The position numbers and the translations under genes were made by a program. 64,000 nt of DNA from Gleimia hominis (GTDB taxonomy: Bacteria; Actinomycetota; Actinomycetes; Actinomycetales; Actinomycetaceae): assembly GCF_002871945.2 (NCBI RefSeq), contig NZ_CP126963.1, positions 1,984,001-2,048,000 on the forward strand, read 5' to 3'. The notes beneath the pieces are model-generated. The model saw only the letters and a list, made by a program, of their open reading frames with translations. It searched no databases and had not been told where the DNA came from. Below are positions 15,828-23,269 of the stretch, in pieces (positions within the stretch are counted from its first letter, which is position 1; each line of letters begins with the position of its first letter).

Positions 15828-16336
15828 ATGAGAATTAAGTGCACGCTCGTGGGTGCCATAACTGCATTAACTCTGATGATTGCTGGTCCTACTGCAGGGT
15901 CTGCGACATCGCTACCAGAAAGCTCGTTGGGATCTTCTTCTGTATCCATTTCCGATTCGGATTTGGAAAGCCTTCAATATTTTCTGGATTCAAATAAAGT
16001 TCCAAAACTACACAAGACACTCTCGTTGCAAAACTGAAACGTGGCGAACAGTGGGATTCTTTGAAACAAGGGAGTGCCCCTATTTCAACAGATTCTAGAA
16101 CTAAAGGAAACGTCAAAATAACCACAAAGAAGTATGCTGATGGTTCTATTGCGGTTTCAACAGTTGATGATCTGACCAGAGTAGCTCAAAACAACAAGGA
16201 GTATGACGCCGTAGGTTTTCGGAGCGTATATGGGTGCCGTTACTCGGGATCTCACTATGCGGGTTATTGGAACGGTTGTAAAGCCGACGTTAACTACGGG
16301 GTCCTGAATAAGCAGATCCCCTTAAGGACAACTTGA
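15828..16336 (+). pseudogene. Small secreted protein gene split by a frameshift
   Basis: AAGGAGG 7 bases before the ATG and a clean signal peptide (MRIKCTLVGAITALTLMIAG, then Pro/Ala/Ser) show a real gene start. The frame stops at 16037, but one frame over the sequence continues without stops from about 16010 as TTQDTLVAKLKRGEQWDSLK on to 16336. Adding one A to the AAAA run near 16006 restores a single ~169-residue protein with an NVKITTKKYADGSIAVST segment and a C-terminal Cys pair (YGCRYSGSHYAGYWNGC). The family is not recognised. It could be a secreted toxin or antimicrobial protein. The homopolymer slip may be true decay, phase variation or a sequencing error. The stop overlaps the ATG of a one-helix protein. 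Confidence 0.7.
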
Positions 16337-16491
16337 TGAATCCGTCAGCCTTTCTCGCAATCGCTCTCACCATTCTAATTCTTTTACTATTGGTAGCCGT
16401 CATCTTTATTGGTATATTTACCGCGAAAGCAATAAAATTTTTTAACTCGTACGAAGAGTCTAAGATGAATCAAACTCCAGATAATAGGTAA
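16336..16491 (+). CDS. Single-helix membrane protein, 51 aa
   Basis: This tiny protein starts MNPSAFLAIALTILILLLL, has one long hydrophobic helix (about 4-32) and ends with a polar tail FNSYEESKMNQTPDNR. Its ATG overlaps the TGA of the preceding frameshifted gene (TGATG), a layout for translational coupling. Partnership with a secreted protein suggests immunity or a secretion helper, by position only. If upstream translation ends early at the frameshift, coupling would be lost. Confidence 0.6.
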   Translation: MNPSAFLAIALTILILLLLVAVIFIGIFTAKAIKFFNSYEESKMNQTPDNR

Positions 16492-16869
16492 ATTTAATAC
16501 AATGCGCCTGAGCTGAGCGGTGAAACTGTTAGCATGTAACAATGTAGGCTCTTTTCCCTTGGAGTTAATAGAATAACTCAAGTGCATAACATAGCCGCAA
16601 CCTATGCTGTAATGGATTCCTTTCAAATGAAGTGGTCCGGGTCTTCTTCTGATTGAAATTATGGGAGAATCTTGGTTATGCCGAATGAATATGCGCAATT
16701 GAGTCGTGGAGGATCAGCAAGGTGCGATATGACATATCGCAAGCGCAGCAAAGAATGAACCGCTATGGTTTTGACTAATAATCAAGAGGTACCTTTTGAT
16801 TTCACATTACATCATTACACGTCACTCACGGTAGCTACATGGCAAACAATTGTGCTGGGTTAGGTTATT
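16492..16869. other. AT-rich intergenic region between convergent units
   Basis: About 380 bp with no supported gene. It separates the plus-strand secreted-protein pair from the 3' end of the minus-strand ABC operon. No convincing terminator hairpin was found. Two overlapping weak ORFs lack RBS and family features. Confidence 0.5.
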
Positions 16870-19062
16870 TCAGATCTGCAGATTACGTCTACTATCTTGG
16901 TACATGAGCGCGCTTCCGTAGACTGCTCCGATTGCGCCGACAATAAATAGGGTTATTTGGAAACTTGATGAAACAATCGTTGACGCCCCGAAGCGTGACG
17001 AAAACCCGGTAGCGAGAGCCGAATAGGCCAAGCACGATAGGGACGCGCACACAAGAGTGGGAAGAAAAGCTATGAGACCCGTGACCGCTAAGTTAATGCT
17101 TGTTGGGAGGGCAAGAATGTCCACTAACTCCCGCAGTTTCAAACGTTTCTTCGCCTGCTGATTGGTGGAGGTCAAGAAAGCGATAATAAGTGCTAAAGCT
17201 GCGGGGAAACCAAGAAGAATGAACCAATTTACTTTGTCTGATAATACTTTAGCCCCGCCAATCCAGTTACTACCTAGACGGCTAGTGACAGCTCCCATGG
17301 AAATAGTCGCTTGTGAAACACTTTCCATGTCTAGTTGTTGGTCTGATACTAGAAATAGTGAACGTAAAGGTGCCGTAGGTGGTATTTCGGTGCGAATCGA
17401 GAAAGAATCATCACCAATTATATCCAGTGCCACAGCTGATTGGTCTGTAGTATCAAGGTGTTGGTTATCAATGTCTCTGTCTGGTAGTTTTAAGACTTCA
17501 CGGGCTTTCTGGTCAGTTTTAAGCACGGTAGCCCCAGTTTTTTCCCCAGGAGAAGTAGCTATTATGATGCCTCCAGCGGAAGAGATTTTTTTTGATAGTT
17601 CCTCAGCTTCTTGCACTGTGAACCCAGGGATTTTGACTTCGAGGAACCTATTTCCGAGCTCTGCGTCAACTCTCAGTGCTTGCTTCATTGGTGTCGATAA
17701 CTGTGATGCATAAAGTTGTGCGCCTGCGAGACTTACGAGGGTGAGAGACATGCCGAGAAGCGAAACTATTAATGAAGGACCATGTGCTCGTAGTTTCCGC
17801 CGCGCAATAATTGCCACTGCACTCGGATTCAGTTTATGCAGTAGGTTGGATACCATTTCAGCTACCCATAGCGATACTGTCGGGATTGCCATGCCTAGTG
17901 AGAGTAGAGCGCCGAAAAAGACAATCTGTAATGTCAACCCTCTTAACTCGTTTAGGGTTGCGAATGCCCACACGAAAACTAGGGATGGCAAAACAGAGAA
18001 TTGTGACAGGCGCGCTATCAGTTTGTGTAGTTTTGTTGCTGGTCGCGTGTGAAATGTGAACCAACTGTTCAGCCCGCAGGCGAAGATAACTAAAAGGACT
18101 TGGGTGCAATAAATGGTTGCCGTTAACGGAAGTTGGGTACGTAGATCGGGTGGGCAGAGGATCACCCCCACCAAAGGTAAGTGAATCGGCTTAACACACG
18201 TGATACCTATGATAAGAACTGTAATTAAAGTGGCTGCGGATATCGGCAACAGCATGGTTCCAACTCCGCATGCAAATCTCGTTCTTGCTCCAAAACCGAT
18301 GTCTCGTAATAGGGCACTTGCATCTCTAAGCGCAAAGCTTTGAAATATTCCTGTGAGACATAGGAATGCGCCTGGGAAAGCTAGAAATATAACTAGAAAC
18401 AGAATCGCATGAGGTTGTGGTGGTAGGTTGAGGGCATCTCCGTTAACTACCAGATCGGATCCTGAAAAACTGTCAACTGCTATTCCCCAGTGTTCGGGCA
18501 GGGGACCAGTGGGGCGAGAATAAAAGAACAGTTCAGCTGGGTCGGACAAGGCTTCCTCTGGGATTAGTGCTTGCACTCTTCCGAAAGGGCTCATTGTTCC
18601 GGGTCTGTACTGGCGTGCTAGTGCGGGTGATAGAGCTACTTCTCCTGGCGCTAGCCATTTAGACATCCCCGGCGGTAGAGGAGCATTTTCCGTGCGTGGG
18701 TCAAGCAGGTATCCATGGGCTTGGTTAGTGCCCCAACTAGGAACCCATAGCAGGCGGAGTGGTCCTTCGTTTTTCTTAGCCCCCAGTTGTGCTTCAGAGT
18801 CTTGTGGTGATAAAGATACGCTCCCTAGCTCGTCCTCGGATTGAGCTTCATGGTTCATATCCCGGTTAGTCCCAGTAGCATCATCGGTTGTTGCTTGCTG
18901 AAACCCTGGGCTGCGCAGAAACTCGCGCTCACTCATGCCCTTATAGGTGCCTTCTAACGCGCCTACTCCTACGGCAAAGACCCCTAGAAACACAACACCT
19001 ATCAGGACGTGGATTCTGCCGGGGCTTTTCAACTTCCAGCCCAACCGAAGTGCGGCAAACAT
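16870..19062 (-). CDS. FtsX-type ABC permease of the peptide-linked transporter, 730 aa
   Basis: The protein has an N-terminal anchor helix, an extracytoplasmic domain of about 180 residues rich in charged and polar residues, a four-helix block near 215-420, a second extracytoplasmic domain and a C-terminal helix block. The layout is that of MacB/FtsX permeases with two membrane blocks, but the diagnostic ERxxELGLLRAVG motif is weak (RKLRAHGPSL and KLRELVDILALP instead), so it is diverged. Its ATG lies 6 bp after the ATPase stop. Together they form the last two genes of a minus-strand operon that begins with a small secreted peptide. Likely roles are export of that peptide or producer protection. 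The gene is AT-richer than the core. Confidence 0.8.
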   Translation of the reverse strand: MFAALRLGWKLKSPGRIHVLIGVVFLGVFAVGVGALEGTYKGMSEREFLRSPGFQQATTDDATGTNRDMNHEAQSEDELGSVSLSPQDSEAQLGAKKNEGPLRLLWVPSWGTNQAHGYLLDPRTENAPLPPGMSKWLAPGEVALSPALARQYRPGTMSPFGRVQALIPEEALSDPAELFFYSRPTGPLPEHWGIAVDSFSGSDLVVNGDALNLPPQPHAILFLVIFLAFPGAFLCLTGIFQSFALRDASALLRDIGFGARTRFACGVGTMLLPISAATLITVLIIGITCVKPIHLPLVGVILCPPDLRTQLPLTATIYCTQVLLVIFACGLNSWFTFHTRPATKLHKLIARLSQFSVLPSLVFVWAFATLNELRGLTLQIVFFGALLSLGMAIPTVSLWVAEMVSNLLHKLNPSAVAIIARRKLRAHGPSLIVSLLGMSLTLVSLAGAQLYASQLSTPMKQALRVDAELGNRFLEVKIPGFTVQEAEELSKKISSAGGIIIATSPGEKTGATVLKTDQKAREVLKLPDRDIDNQHLDTTDQSAVALDIIGDDSFSIRTEIPPTAPLRSLFLVSDQQLDMESVSQATISMGAVTSRLGSNWIGGAKVLSDKVNWFILLGFPAALALIIAFLTSTNQQAKKRLKLRELVDILALPTSINLAVTGLIAFLPTLVCASLSCLAYSALATGFSSRFGASTIVSSSFQITLFIVGAIGAVYGSALMYQDSRRNLQI

Positions 19063-19068
19063 GCCGGG

Positions 19069-19752
19069 TTACCGTTCTGCTTCCAAAATCGCACCACTAC
19101 TGGATGCTGGCTTTAAACGTGCTACGTGAGCACACTGGTTTGCTACGTTCTGGTCGTGCGAAACCATGAGCAGAGCACGTTTTCCCCTACAAATGTCAAG
19201 CAATAGGGAAATTACAGTTTGAGCTAAGACGGGATCTAGATTAGCAGTAGGCTCATCAGCGATAACTACCTGCGGGTCACAAATCAATGCCCTTGCCACT
19301 GCAACACGGCATGCTTGTCCACCTGAGAGCGCGAGCACTTGAGTTTTGGGATCTACCTCGACACGGTCCAGTAATGCGGTTGCTCGTTTGCGAGCCGCGT
19401 TTCTGTGTGTTTTAGAAAGTAAAGCAGGGAGCATAACGTTTTCCATTACGGAGAATTCGGGAACTAAACGTGGAGTCTGGAATATTCGTCCGATATGTTT
19501 ACGCCGCAGTTCTAAACGTTTTCTTGTCGATAAGTTCCTTAACGGGTGATCGCAAACATGAATATCACCATTAGTCGGTACGAGTGAGCCATCTACTAGA
19601 CGCAGTAACGTCGTCTTTCCTAGACCTGATCTGCCAACGATCGCTAAGGACTCTCCGTACGCTAGATCGAAACTTACATCCGTCAAAATTGGCGTACCTT
19701 TTTGATACGCAAAGCAGATGTGCCTAGCTGAAATAGCAGGATTTATCCCCAT
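19069..19752 (-). CDS. ABC transporter ATP-binding protein coupled to a secreted peptide
   Basis: This is a 227-aa ATPase with Walker A GRSGLGKTT, signature LSGGQACRVAVARAL (LSGGQQQR in most relatives), Walker B VVIADEPTANLD and an H-loop MVSHDQN. It pairs with the 730-aa permease. The chosen ATG at 19752 lies inside the last codons of the upstream peptide gene (the 10-bp overlap includes its TAA), which implies translational coupling. A TTG three codons earlier is the alternative. The order peptide-ATPase-permease is typical of bacteriocin or signal-peptide export and immunity modules. Confidence 0.88.
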   Translation of the reverse strand: MGINPAISARHICFAYQKGTPILTDVSFDLAYGESLAIVGRSGLGKTTLLRLVDGSLVPTNGDIHVCDHPLRNLSTRKRLELRRKHIGRIFQTPRLVPEFSVMENVMLPALLSKTHRNAARKRATALLDRVEVDPKTQVLALSGGQACRVAVARALICDPQVVIADEPTANLDPVLAQTVISLLLDICRGKRALLMVSHDQNVANQCAHVARLKPASSSGAILEAER

Positions 19753-20063
19753 GCTGAGCAAGTGTCAGGTCCCCACTGATTAAGGCAAATCCTAACCGCC
19801 GTAACGGTACTTCCAACATTTCTTGAAACCGTGCTACCAGCACCAGAATAATTATAGAAATAGGCTTCGTTCTTAGCTCCTTTTCGTAAGTATCCCGCAT
19901 AAACACTCTTGTTGTCCCCCTTGGTGTCTTTGACGTACAGCGTGGAACCTGATGACCACGCAGAACCGTAGGATGCATTAGCGGTAGCGGCCCACGCAGC
20001 GCTTCCTATAAGCGAAAAAATAAATGCTGTTGAGAGAGTTACGTTGAATAAGCGGTTCATCAT
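19743..20063 (-). CDS. Small secreted peptide, first gene of an ABC operon, 106 aa
   Basis: The N-terminus MMNRLFNVTLSTAFIFSLIG with SAAWA just after is a signal peptide with probable cleavage after AWA. The ~75-residue mature part is rich in Tyr, Ser, Gly and Asn and ends with a Cys pair in RICLNQWGPDTCSAWG. That ending recalls small secreted actinomycete proteins with a VRVC-x-PDxC-type C-terminus, of unknown function. It is not a clear lactococcin 972 member, although lactococcin 972 loci also pair with MacB-like ABC genes. I start it at 20063 (two adjacent ATGs, GGGG a few bases upstream). A longer in-frame reading to 20120 lacks an RBS. Its stop overlaps the ATPase ATG. Confidence 0.72.
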   Translation of the reverse strand: MMNRLFNVTLSTAFIFSLIGSAAWAATANASYGSAWSSGSTLYVKDTKGDNKSVYAGYLRKGAKNEAYFYNYSGAGSTVSRNVGSTVTAVRICLNQWGPDTCSAWG

Positions 20064-20115
20064 TGTGCCCCATTCATAGAAATAAACATGATGCATGTCA
20101 TGCATTGCTAAGGCT

Positions 20116-20232
20116 AGCATGTGAGGTCCGGGGGGGGCAAGAGGTCAGCGCAGTTTATATTTATTATGTGCCGGGAGCAGTTATTGCCTCGCGTAGTTTC
20201 GCCGTGCGACCCCCCCCGGTACCCCACATGCT
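20116..20232. repeat. Long imperfect inverted repeat with G8/C8 tracts
   Basis: The left arm 20116-20137 (AGCATGTGAGGTCC then eight G) mirrors the right arm 20210-20232 (eight C then GGTACCCCACATGCT), with one mismatch and one indel, around 72 bp of unique sequence. It lies between the SDR stop and the peptide-operon start, both on the minus strand. It could be an SDR terminator, a regulatory hairpin in the peptide leader, or a 117-bp MITE. G8/C8 tracts are prone to slippage. I saw no flanking target-site duplication. Confidence 0.6.
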
Positions 20233-20262
20233 GCTGAATAGAGAATCGCTATTCTGAGTACT

Positions 20263-21015
20263 TTACGAGTCTTCACGCAGGTTGTTGCCCGCAGTTTCAC
20301 CGCCATCTATCGCAATATTTGCGCCACTAATAAAAGCGGAATCGTCGGACGCTAGGAACACGATTAGGTTCGAGATTTCGTTTACGTCCGCGTCACGGCC
20401 AAGTGGGATCTGGCCGAAACCGCGTTTGAGCCCGGCCGTTAAGGGCGTGCGAACGGAACCGGGGTGAACGGAGTTAACACGAATGTTATCTGGCCCGAAA
20501 TCTAACGCTGATGTCTTCGTCATCCCATGCACACCCCATTTAGCTGCGGCGTAGGCCAAACGGTTTTTGAATCCAACTAGACCCGCAATAGAAGAAATGT
20601 TTATGATCGACCCGCCTCCGGCCTCGCGCATAGCTGGAACCGATGCTTTGATCCCGTAAAACGCACCGGTGAGGTCAATGTCAATCGTCTTCTGCCAATC
20701 CTCAACCGTGGCGTCAACCGCGTTGCCTCGAGTGAGAATACCTGCGTTATTAACAAGAACGTCAAGGGAACCGAACGTCTTCACGGTTTCCTCTGCCGCG
20801 TTCACCCAGCTGTCGTAGTCAGCTACGTTCAGGTGTACGAATAGTGCCTTATCCTCACCAATTTCTTCTGCTAACGCCTGTCCCTCTTTGTCTGCGATGT
20901 CACCTAAAACAACTTTCGCGCCTTCTTTTGCTAACCGCCGCGCATGGGATTCCCCCATACCGCTAGCCGCCCCTGAAATAATAGCTACTTTACCTTCTAG
21001 TTTTTCAGACATCAT
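20263..21015 (-). CDS. Short-chain dehydrogenase/reductase, classical SDR
   Basis: This is a 250-aa cytoplasmic oxidoreductase using NAD(P). The cofactor motif GAASGMG lies at 15-21, DVLVNNAG at 85-92, and the catalytic Ser-Tyr-Lys is present (Ser in INISS near 142, Tyr155, Lys159 in YAAAK). Asp39 at the end of the second strand (VVLGDI) favours NAD over NADP. It resembles 3-alpha/20-beta-hydroxysteroid or 3-oxoacyl-type SDRs. The substrate is unknown. AGAAGGGAAG precedes a double ATG; 21012 is the alternative start. It is monocistronic. Confidence 0.88.
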   Translation of the reverse strand: MMSEKLEGKVAIISGAASGMGESHARRLAKEGAKVVLGDIADKEGQALAEEIGEDKALFVHLNVADYDSWVNAAEETVKTFGSLDVLVNNAGILTRGNAVDATVEDWQKTIDIDLTGAFYGIKASVPAMREAGGGSIINISSIAGLVGFKNRLAYAAAKWGVHGMTKTSALDFGPDNIRVNSVHPGSVRTPLTAGLKRGFGQIPLGRDADVNEISNLIVFLASDDSAFISGANIAIDGGETAGNNLREDS

Positions 21016-21081
21016 CGACTTCCCTTCTAAAAATTTTGCAGAAACTGGGATTCTGTAGTTAATCGGTTGCGTATAACAAAC

Positions 21082-21101
21082 CGTTCTATTTAATAAGAAC
21101 G
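21082..21101. promoter_or_regulatory. Palindrome upstream of the SDR gene
   Basis: CGTTCT-ATTTAATA-AGAACG is a perfect 6-bp inverted repeat about 67 bp upstream of the SDR start. Its size and spacing suit a dimeric repressor site. No regulator gene is adjacent. Confidence 0.35.
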
Positions 21102-21279
21102 CGCCTACTTCAAGGAACCGACCTGCAGATGGCAGCTACGCCCACCTAGTTCTTTAGTCCCAAAAAGGGCTTATTTGTGTAGTCTACGCCACTGAGGGAC
21201 TCTTGTGCGAGTTTTAACTAGTGAGCAGGGACGATTAAATGCCTAATAGAACTGACCTTAATGCGCTACTCTTGCTATT

Positions 21280-22413
21280 ATGCGCCCTGAGAAATACAAG
21301 GTATCCAGTTTAAAGTTTAAACGTTGGACTTTGACAGATCCGTCTACTGTTGCCCCACTATTTGCACCCGGTGAGCGCCGCGGAATCTACATTTTGGAGT
21401 TCAAAAACGGTGAACGCTATGTTGGGCAGACGGAGAATATCGTCACGCGGTATTCCACCCATAGGCACGGGTCTAAACATCATGCGGCATGGCAGTACGT
21501 AACAGCGATTTCTTTTTGCCATATTCCTGAGGGTGATTTAGATGAGCCGGAGCGCATAACCATTAGGCAGCAGCGGGTAGCTCATAGGCTGCGGAACCGA
21601 GCATTCAACTTTGGGCACTGGGAACCGACAGTGTTGGACAACTATGTTGCACCAGAGGAACAACTGCACTGGGCCACCGGCCACCCCAGTTATGATTTAG
21701 CCCCATTCGCGGAGGCTGCGAAGAACCTCAAGCAAGAAACGCCCAAGTTGCTAACAAAACGACGCGGGCAAGAAGTGATGCCGGATGGTCGGCCCGTGTG
21801 GGAAGTCGTGGTAGATGAGTTAGCGCAGATTGTGGCGCTCGCGATTCCAAACGCGCCCCAAACGCAGAAACGTTTCTGGACCCTTTCGGACTACCCAAGT
21901 ACCGCGGGAGGGAGGTTCGCAACCCTAAACGTTGGCTCGCTAGAACTGGCTTTCTTTCCGCGCCGCAGGATGGAGCCCATGCGTCGTTGGTTCAAGAGCG
22001 CATCGAAGACGTGGCAAGAGACTTTGGGGCTAACCGTTCAAATAAATGCGGAAATGGGGACTTTGGTTCACGACGACTCGATTCGATGGTACAACCGTAA
22101 ACGGAATATTCGCTTCACCGATTCTGTAGGTAAACACACTGTTGAGTGGTATCGGGTTCCCCATGGTTACAGTGTTCCTGTTGATTCGTTTGCGGGGCCG
22201 TTGGGTGTTTTTGGTCTTTCAGTTTTTCCTGAGGAAATGCGTGCTGGCGTCCGGTCCCTCGCGATCCATTCCATGAGGAAGCAAAGTGCGCTTCTGAACG
22301 GTAGGAGTCACAGTGAGCCGCTCACGAGGCTCGTGTTCGAACGGATAGCGTCCCCGCAGTTCCAAGAAATGTTAGCAGAGAATACTCGCGGTGCAGTAGG
22401 AGTAGATGAGTAA
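21280..22413 (+). CDS. GIY-YIG nuclease-domain protein, 377 aa
   Basis: The GIY-YIG fold is clear: GIYILEF at 35-41, YVGQT at 47-51, then a basic helix with Arg (IVTRYSTHRH), as in UvrC, Slx1 and homing endonucleases. The remaining ~270 residues match nothing I know, and they include a Trp/Arg-rich middle. Such domains cut or nick DNA, sometimes in repair, sometimes in mobile elements. No Shine-Dalgarno sequence precedes the ATG. Its TAA overlaps the ATG of the riboflavin synthase gene (TAATG), so the two are translated from one message, an unusual pairing. Confidence 0.8.
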   Translation: MRPEKYKVSSLKFKRWTLTDPSTVAPLFAPGERRGIYILEFKNGERYVGQTENIVTRYSTHRHGSKHHAAWQYVTAISFCHIPEGDLDEPERITIRQQRVAHRLRNRAFNFGHWEPTVLDNYVAPEEQLHWATGHPSYDLAPFAEAAKNLKQETPKLLTKRRGQEVMPDGRPVWEVVVDELAQIVALAIPNAPQTQKRFWTLSDYPSTAGGRFATLNVGSLELAFFPRRRMEPMRRWFKSASKTWQETLGLTVQINAEMGTLVHDDSIRWYNRKRNIRFTDSVGKHTVEWYRVPHGYSVPVDSFAGPLGVFGLSVFPEEMRAGVRSLAIHSMRKQSALLNGRSHSEPLTRLVFERIASPQFQEMLAENTRGAVGVDE

Positions 22414-23012
22414 TGTTCACAGGATTAGTAGAGTGCAAAGGCGAGGTCGTTTCCGTATCACCCAGCGGGGAAACCCAGAATAAGCAAATGATTATTGGCA
22501 TTAAATCCCCGTTCGCGTCGCAGCTAGAACTTGGGGACTCCGTGGCTACTGACGGCGTGTGCCTCACAGTTACTGAAATCGAAAAAGACACGTTCTACGC
22601 GTACGCAATGCCAGAAACCATGCGGCTAACCACCCTGGGGCAGCGAACGGTAGGTGACACCGTAAACCTAGAACGCGCGGTTCGACCCACGGACAGGCTC
22701 GGTGGACACATAGTATCCGGACACGTTGACGGTATCGGCACAGTTAAAAAGATCAGCCACGGCGAACAGTGGGTGGAAATGACAATAGAGACACCGAAGA
22801 ACCTCATGAGGCAAATTGCGCTCAAAGGATCCATCGCGATCGATGGAGTGTCACTGACTGTAACGCAGGTTGGGGAAACCTGGTTCTCCGTAGGGTTGAT
22901 TCCCGCGACCCTGCAGACGACCACATTGGGAACACTCACCGAAGGGAACCACGTGAACCTAGAAACCGACACCATCGCGAAATACGTTCAACGGCTAATG
23001 CAAACCAAATAA
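22413..23012 (+). CDS. ribE: Riboflavin synthase alpha chain
   Basis: This is a 199-aa enzyme that dismutates two 6,7-dimethyl-8-ribityllumazines into riboflavin and a pyrimidinedione. Two lumazine-binding repeats are visible: MFTGLVECKG...GVCLTVTE in the first half and GGHIVSGHVDGIG...GVSLTVTQVGETWFSVGLIP in the second. Length and N-terminal MFTG are canonical. It is read with the GIY-YIG gene through a TAATG overlap. No other rib gene and no FMN riboswitch occurs in the window, so the rest of the pathway, if present, is elsewhere. A strong terminator follows. Confidence 0.94.
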   Translation: MFTGLVECKGEVVSVSPSGETQNKQMIIGIKSPFASQLELGDSVATDGVCLTVTEIEKDTFYAYAMPETMRLTTLGQRTVGDTVNLERAVRPTDRLGGHIVSGHVDGIGTVKKISHGEQWVEMTIETPKNLMRQIALKGSIAIDGVSLTVTQVGETWFSVGLIPATLQTTTLGTLTEGNHVNLETDTIAKYVQRLMQTK

Positions 23013-23110
23013 AACGCGCGAACCAAACCAAAATGGTTGGTGCCGAAGATTAGATACTGGTGTAAGACGACAAAGTCGGTGCAAGAACACGCAACCGGTA
23101 CCAAGCAAGA

Positions 23111-23155
23111 GTCGTACCCCCGCTCTCACTCAGCGAGGGTACGACACTGTTTTTA
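23111..23155 (+). terminator. Rho-independent terminator after ribE
   Basis: GTCGTACCC/CCGCT pairs with AGCG/GGGTACGAC (one bulge) around CTCACTC and is followed by CACTGTTTTT. This is a textbook intrinsic terminator. Confidence 0.88.
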
Positions 23156-23230
23156 ATATTTAACGTGGGTTCTTGTACGAAGTGTTTCGCATCACTAGTT
23201 GTGTGTAACTATTCTCGTGCGGCTAATAGA

Positions 23231-23255
23231 GTGTGCACTGCCCTATGGGGCACAC
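23231..23255 (-). terminator. Hairpin after gltS
   Basis: On the minus strand GTGTGC-CCC-ATA-GGG-CAGT-GCACAC forms a stacked hairpin about 15 bp after the gltS stop, followed by TCTATT. It is a probable terminator. Confidence 0.6.
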
Positions 23256-23269
23256 GCTCCAAAAGGAAA

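Noticed and set aside
16387..16698. 103-codon minus-strand ORF opposite the 51-aa gene
   Set aside because: Shadow frame of low-complexity AT-rich DNA without ribosome site or domain.
19743..20063. Lactococcin 972-type bacteriocin
   Set aside because: Operon layout fits, but the mature sequence lacks the usual Gly-Gly-Trp and Tyr/His pattern and has a C-terminal Cys pair instead.
13590..20232. Possible att duplication of the tRNA-Thr 3' end bounding the island
   Set aside because: I looked for a second copy of the T-arm/acceptor sequence and found none in the window.
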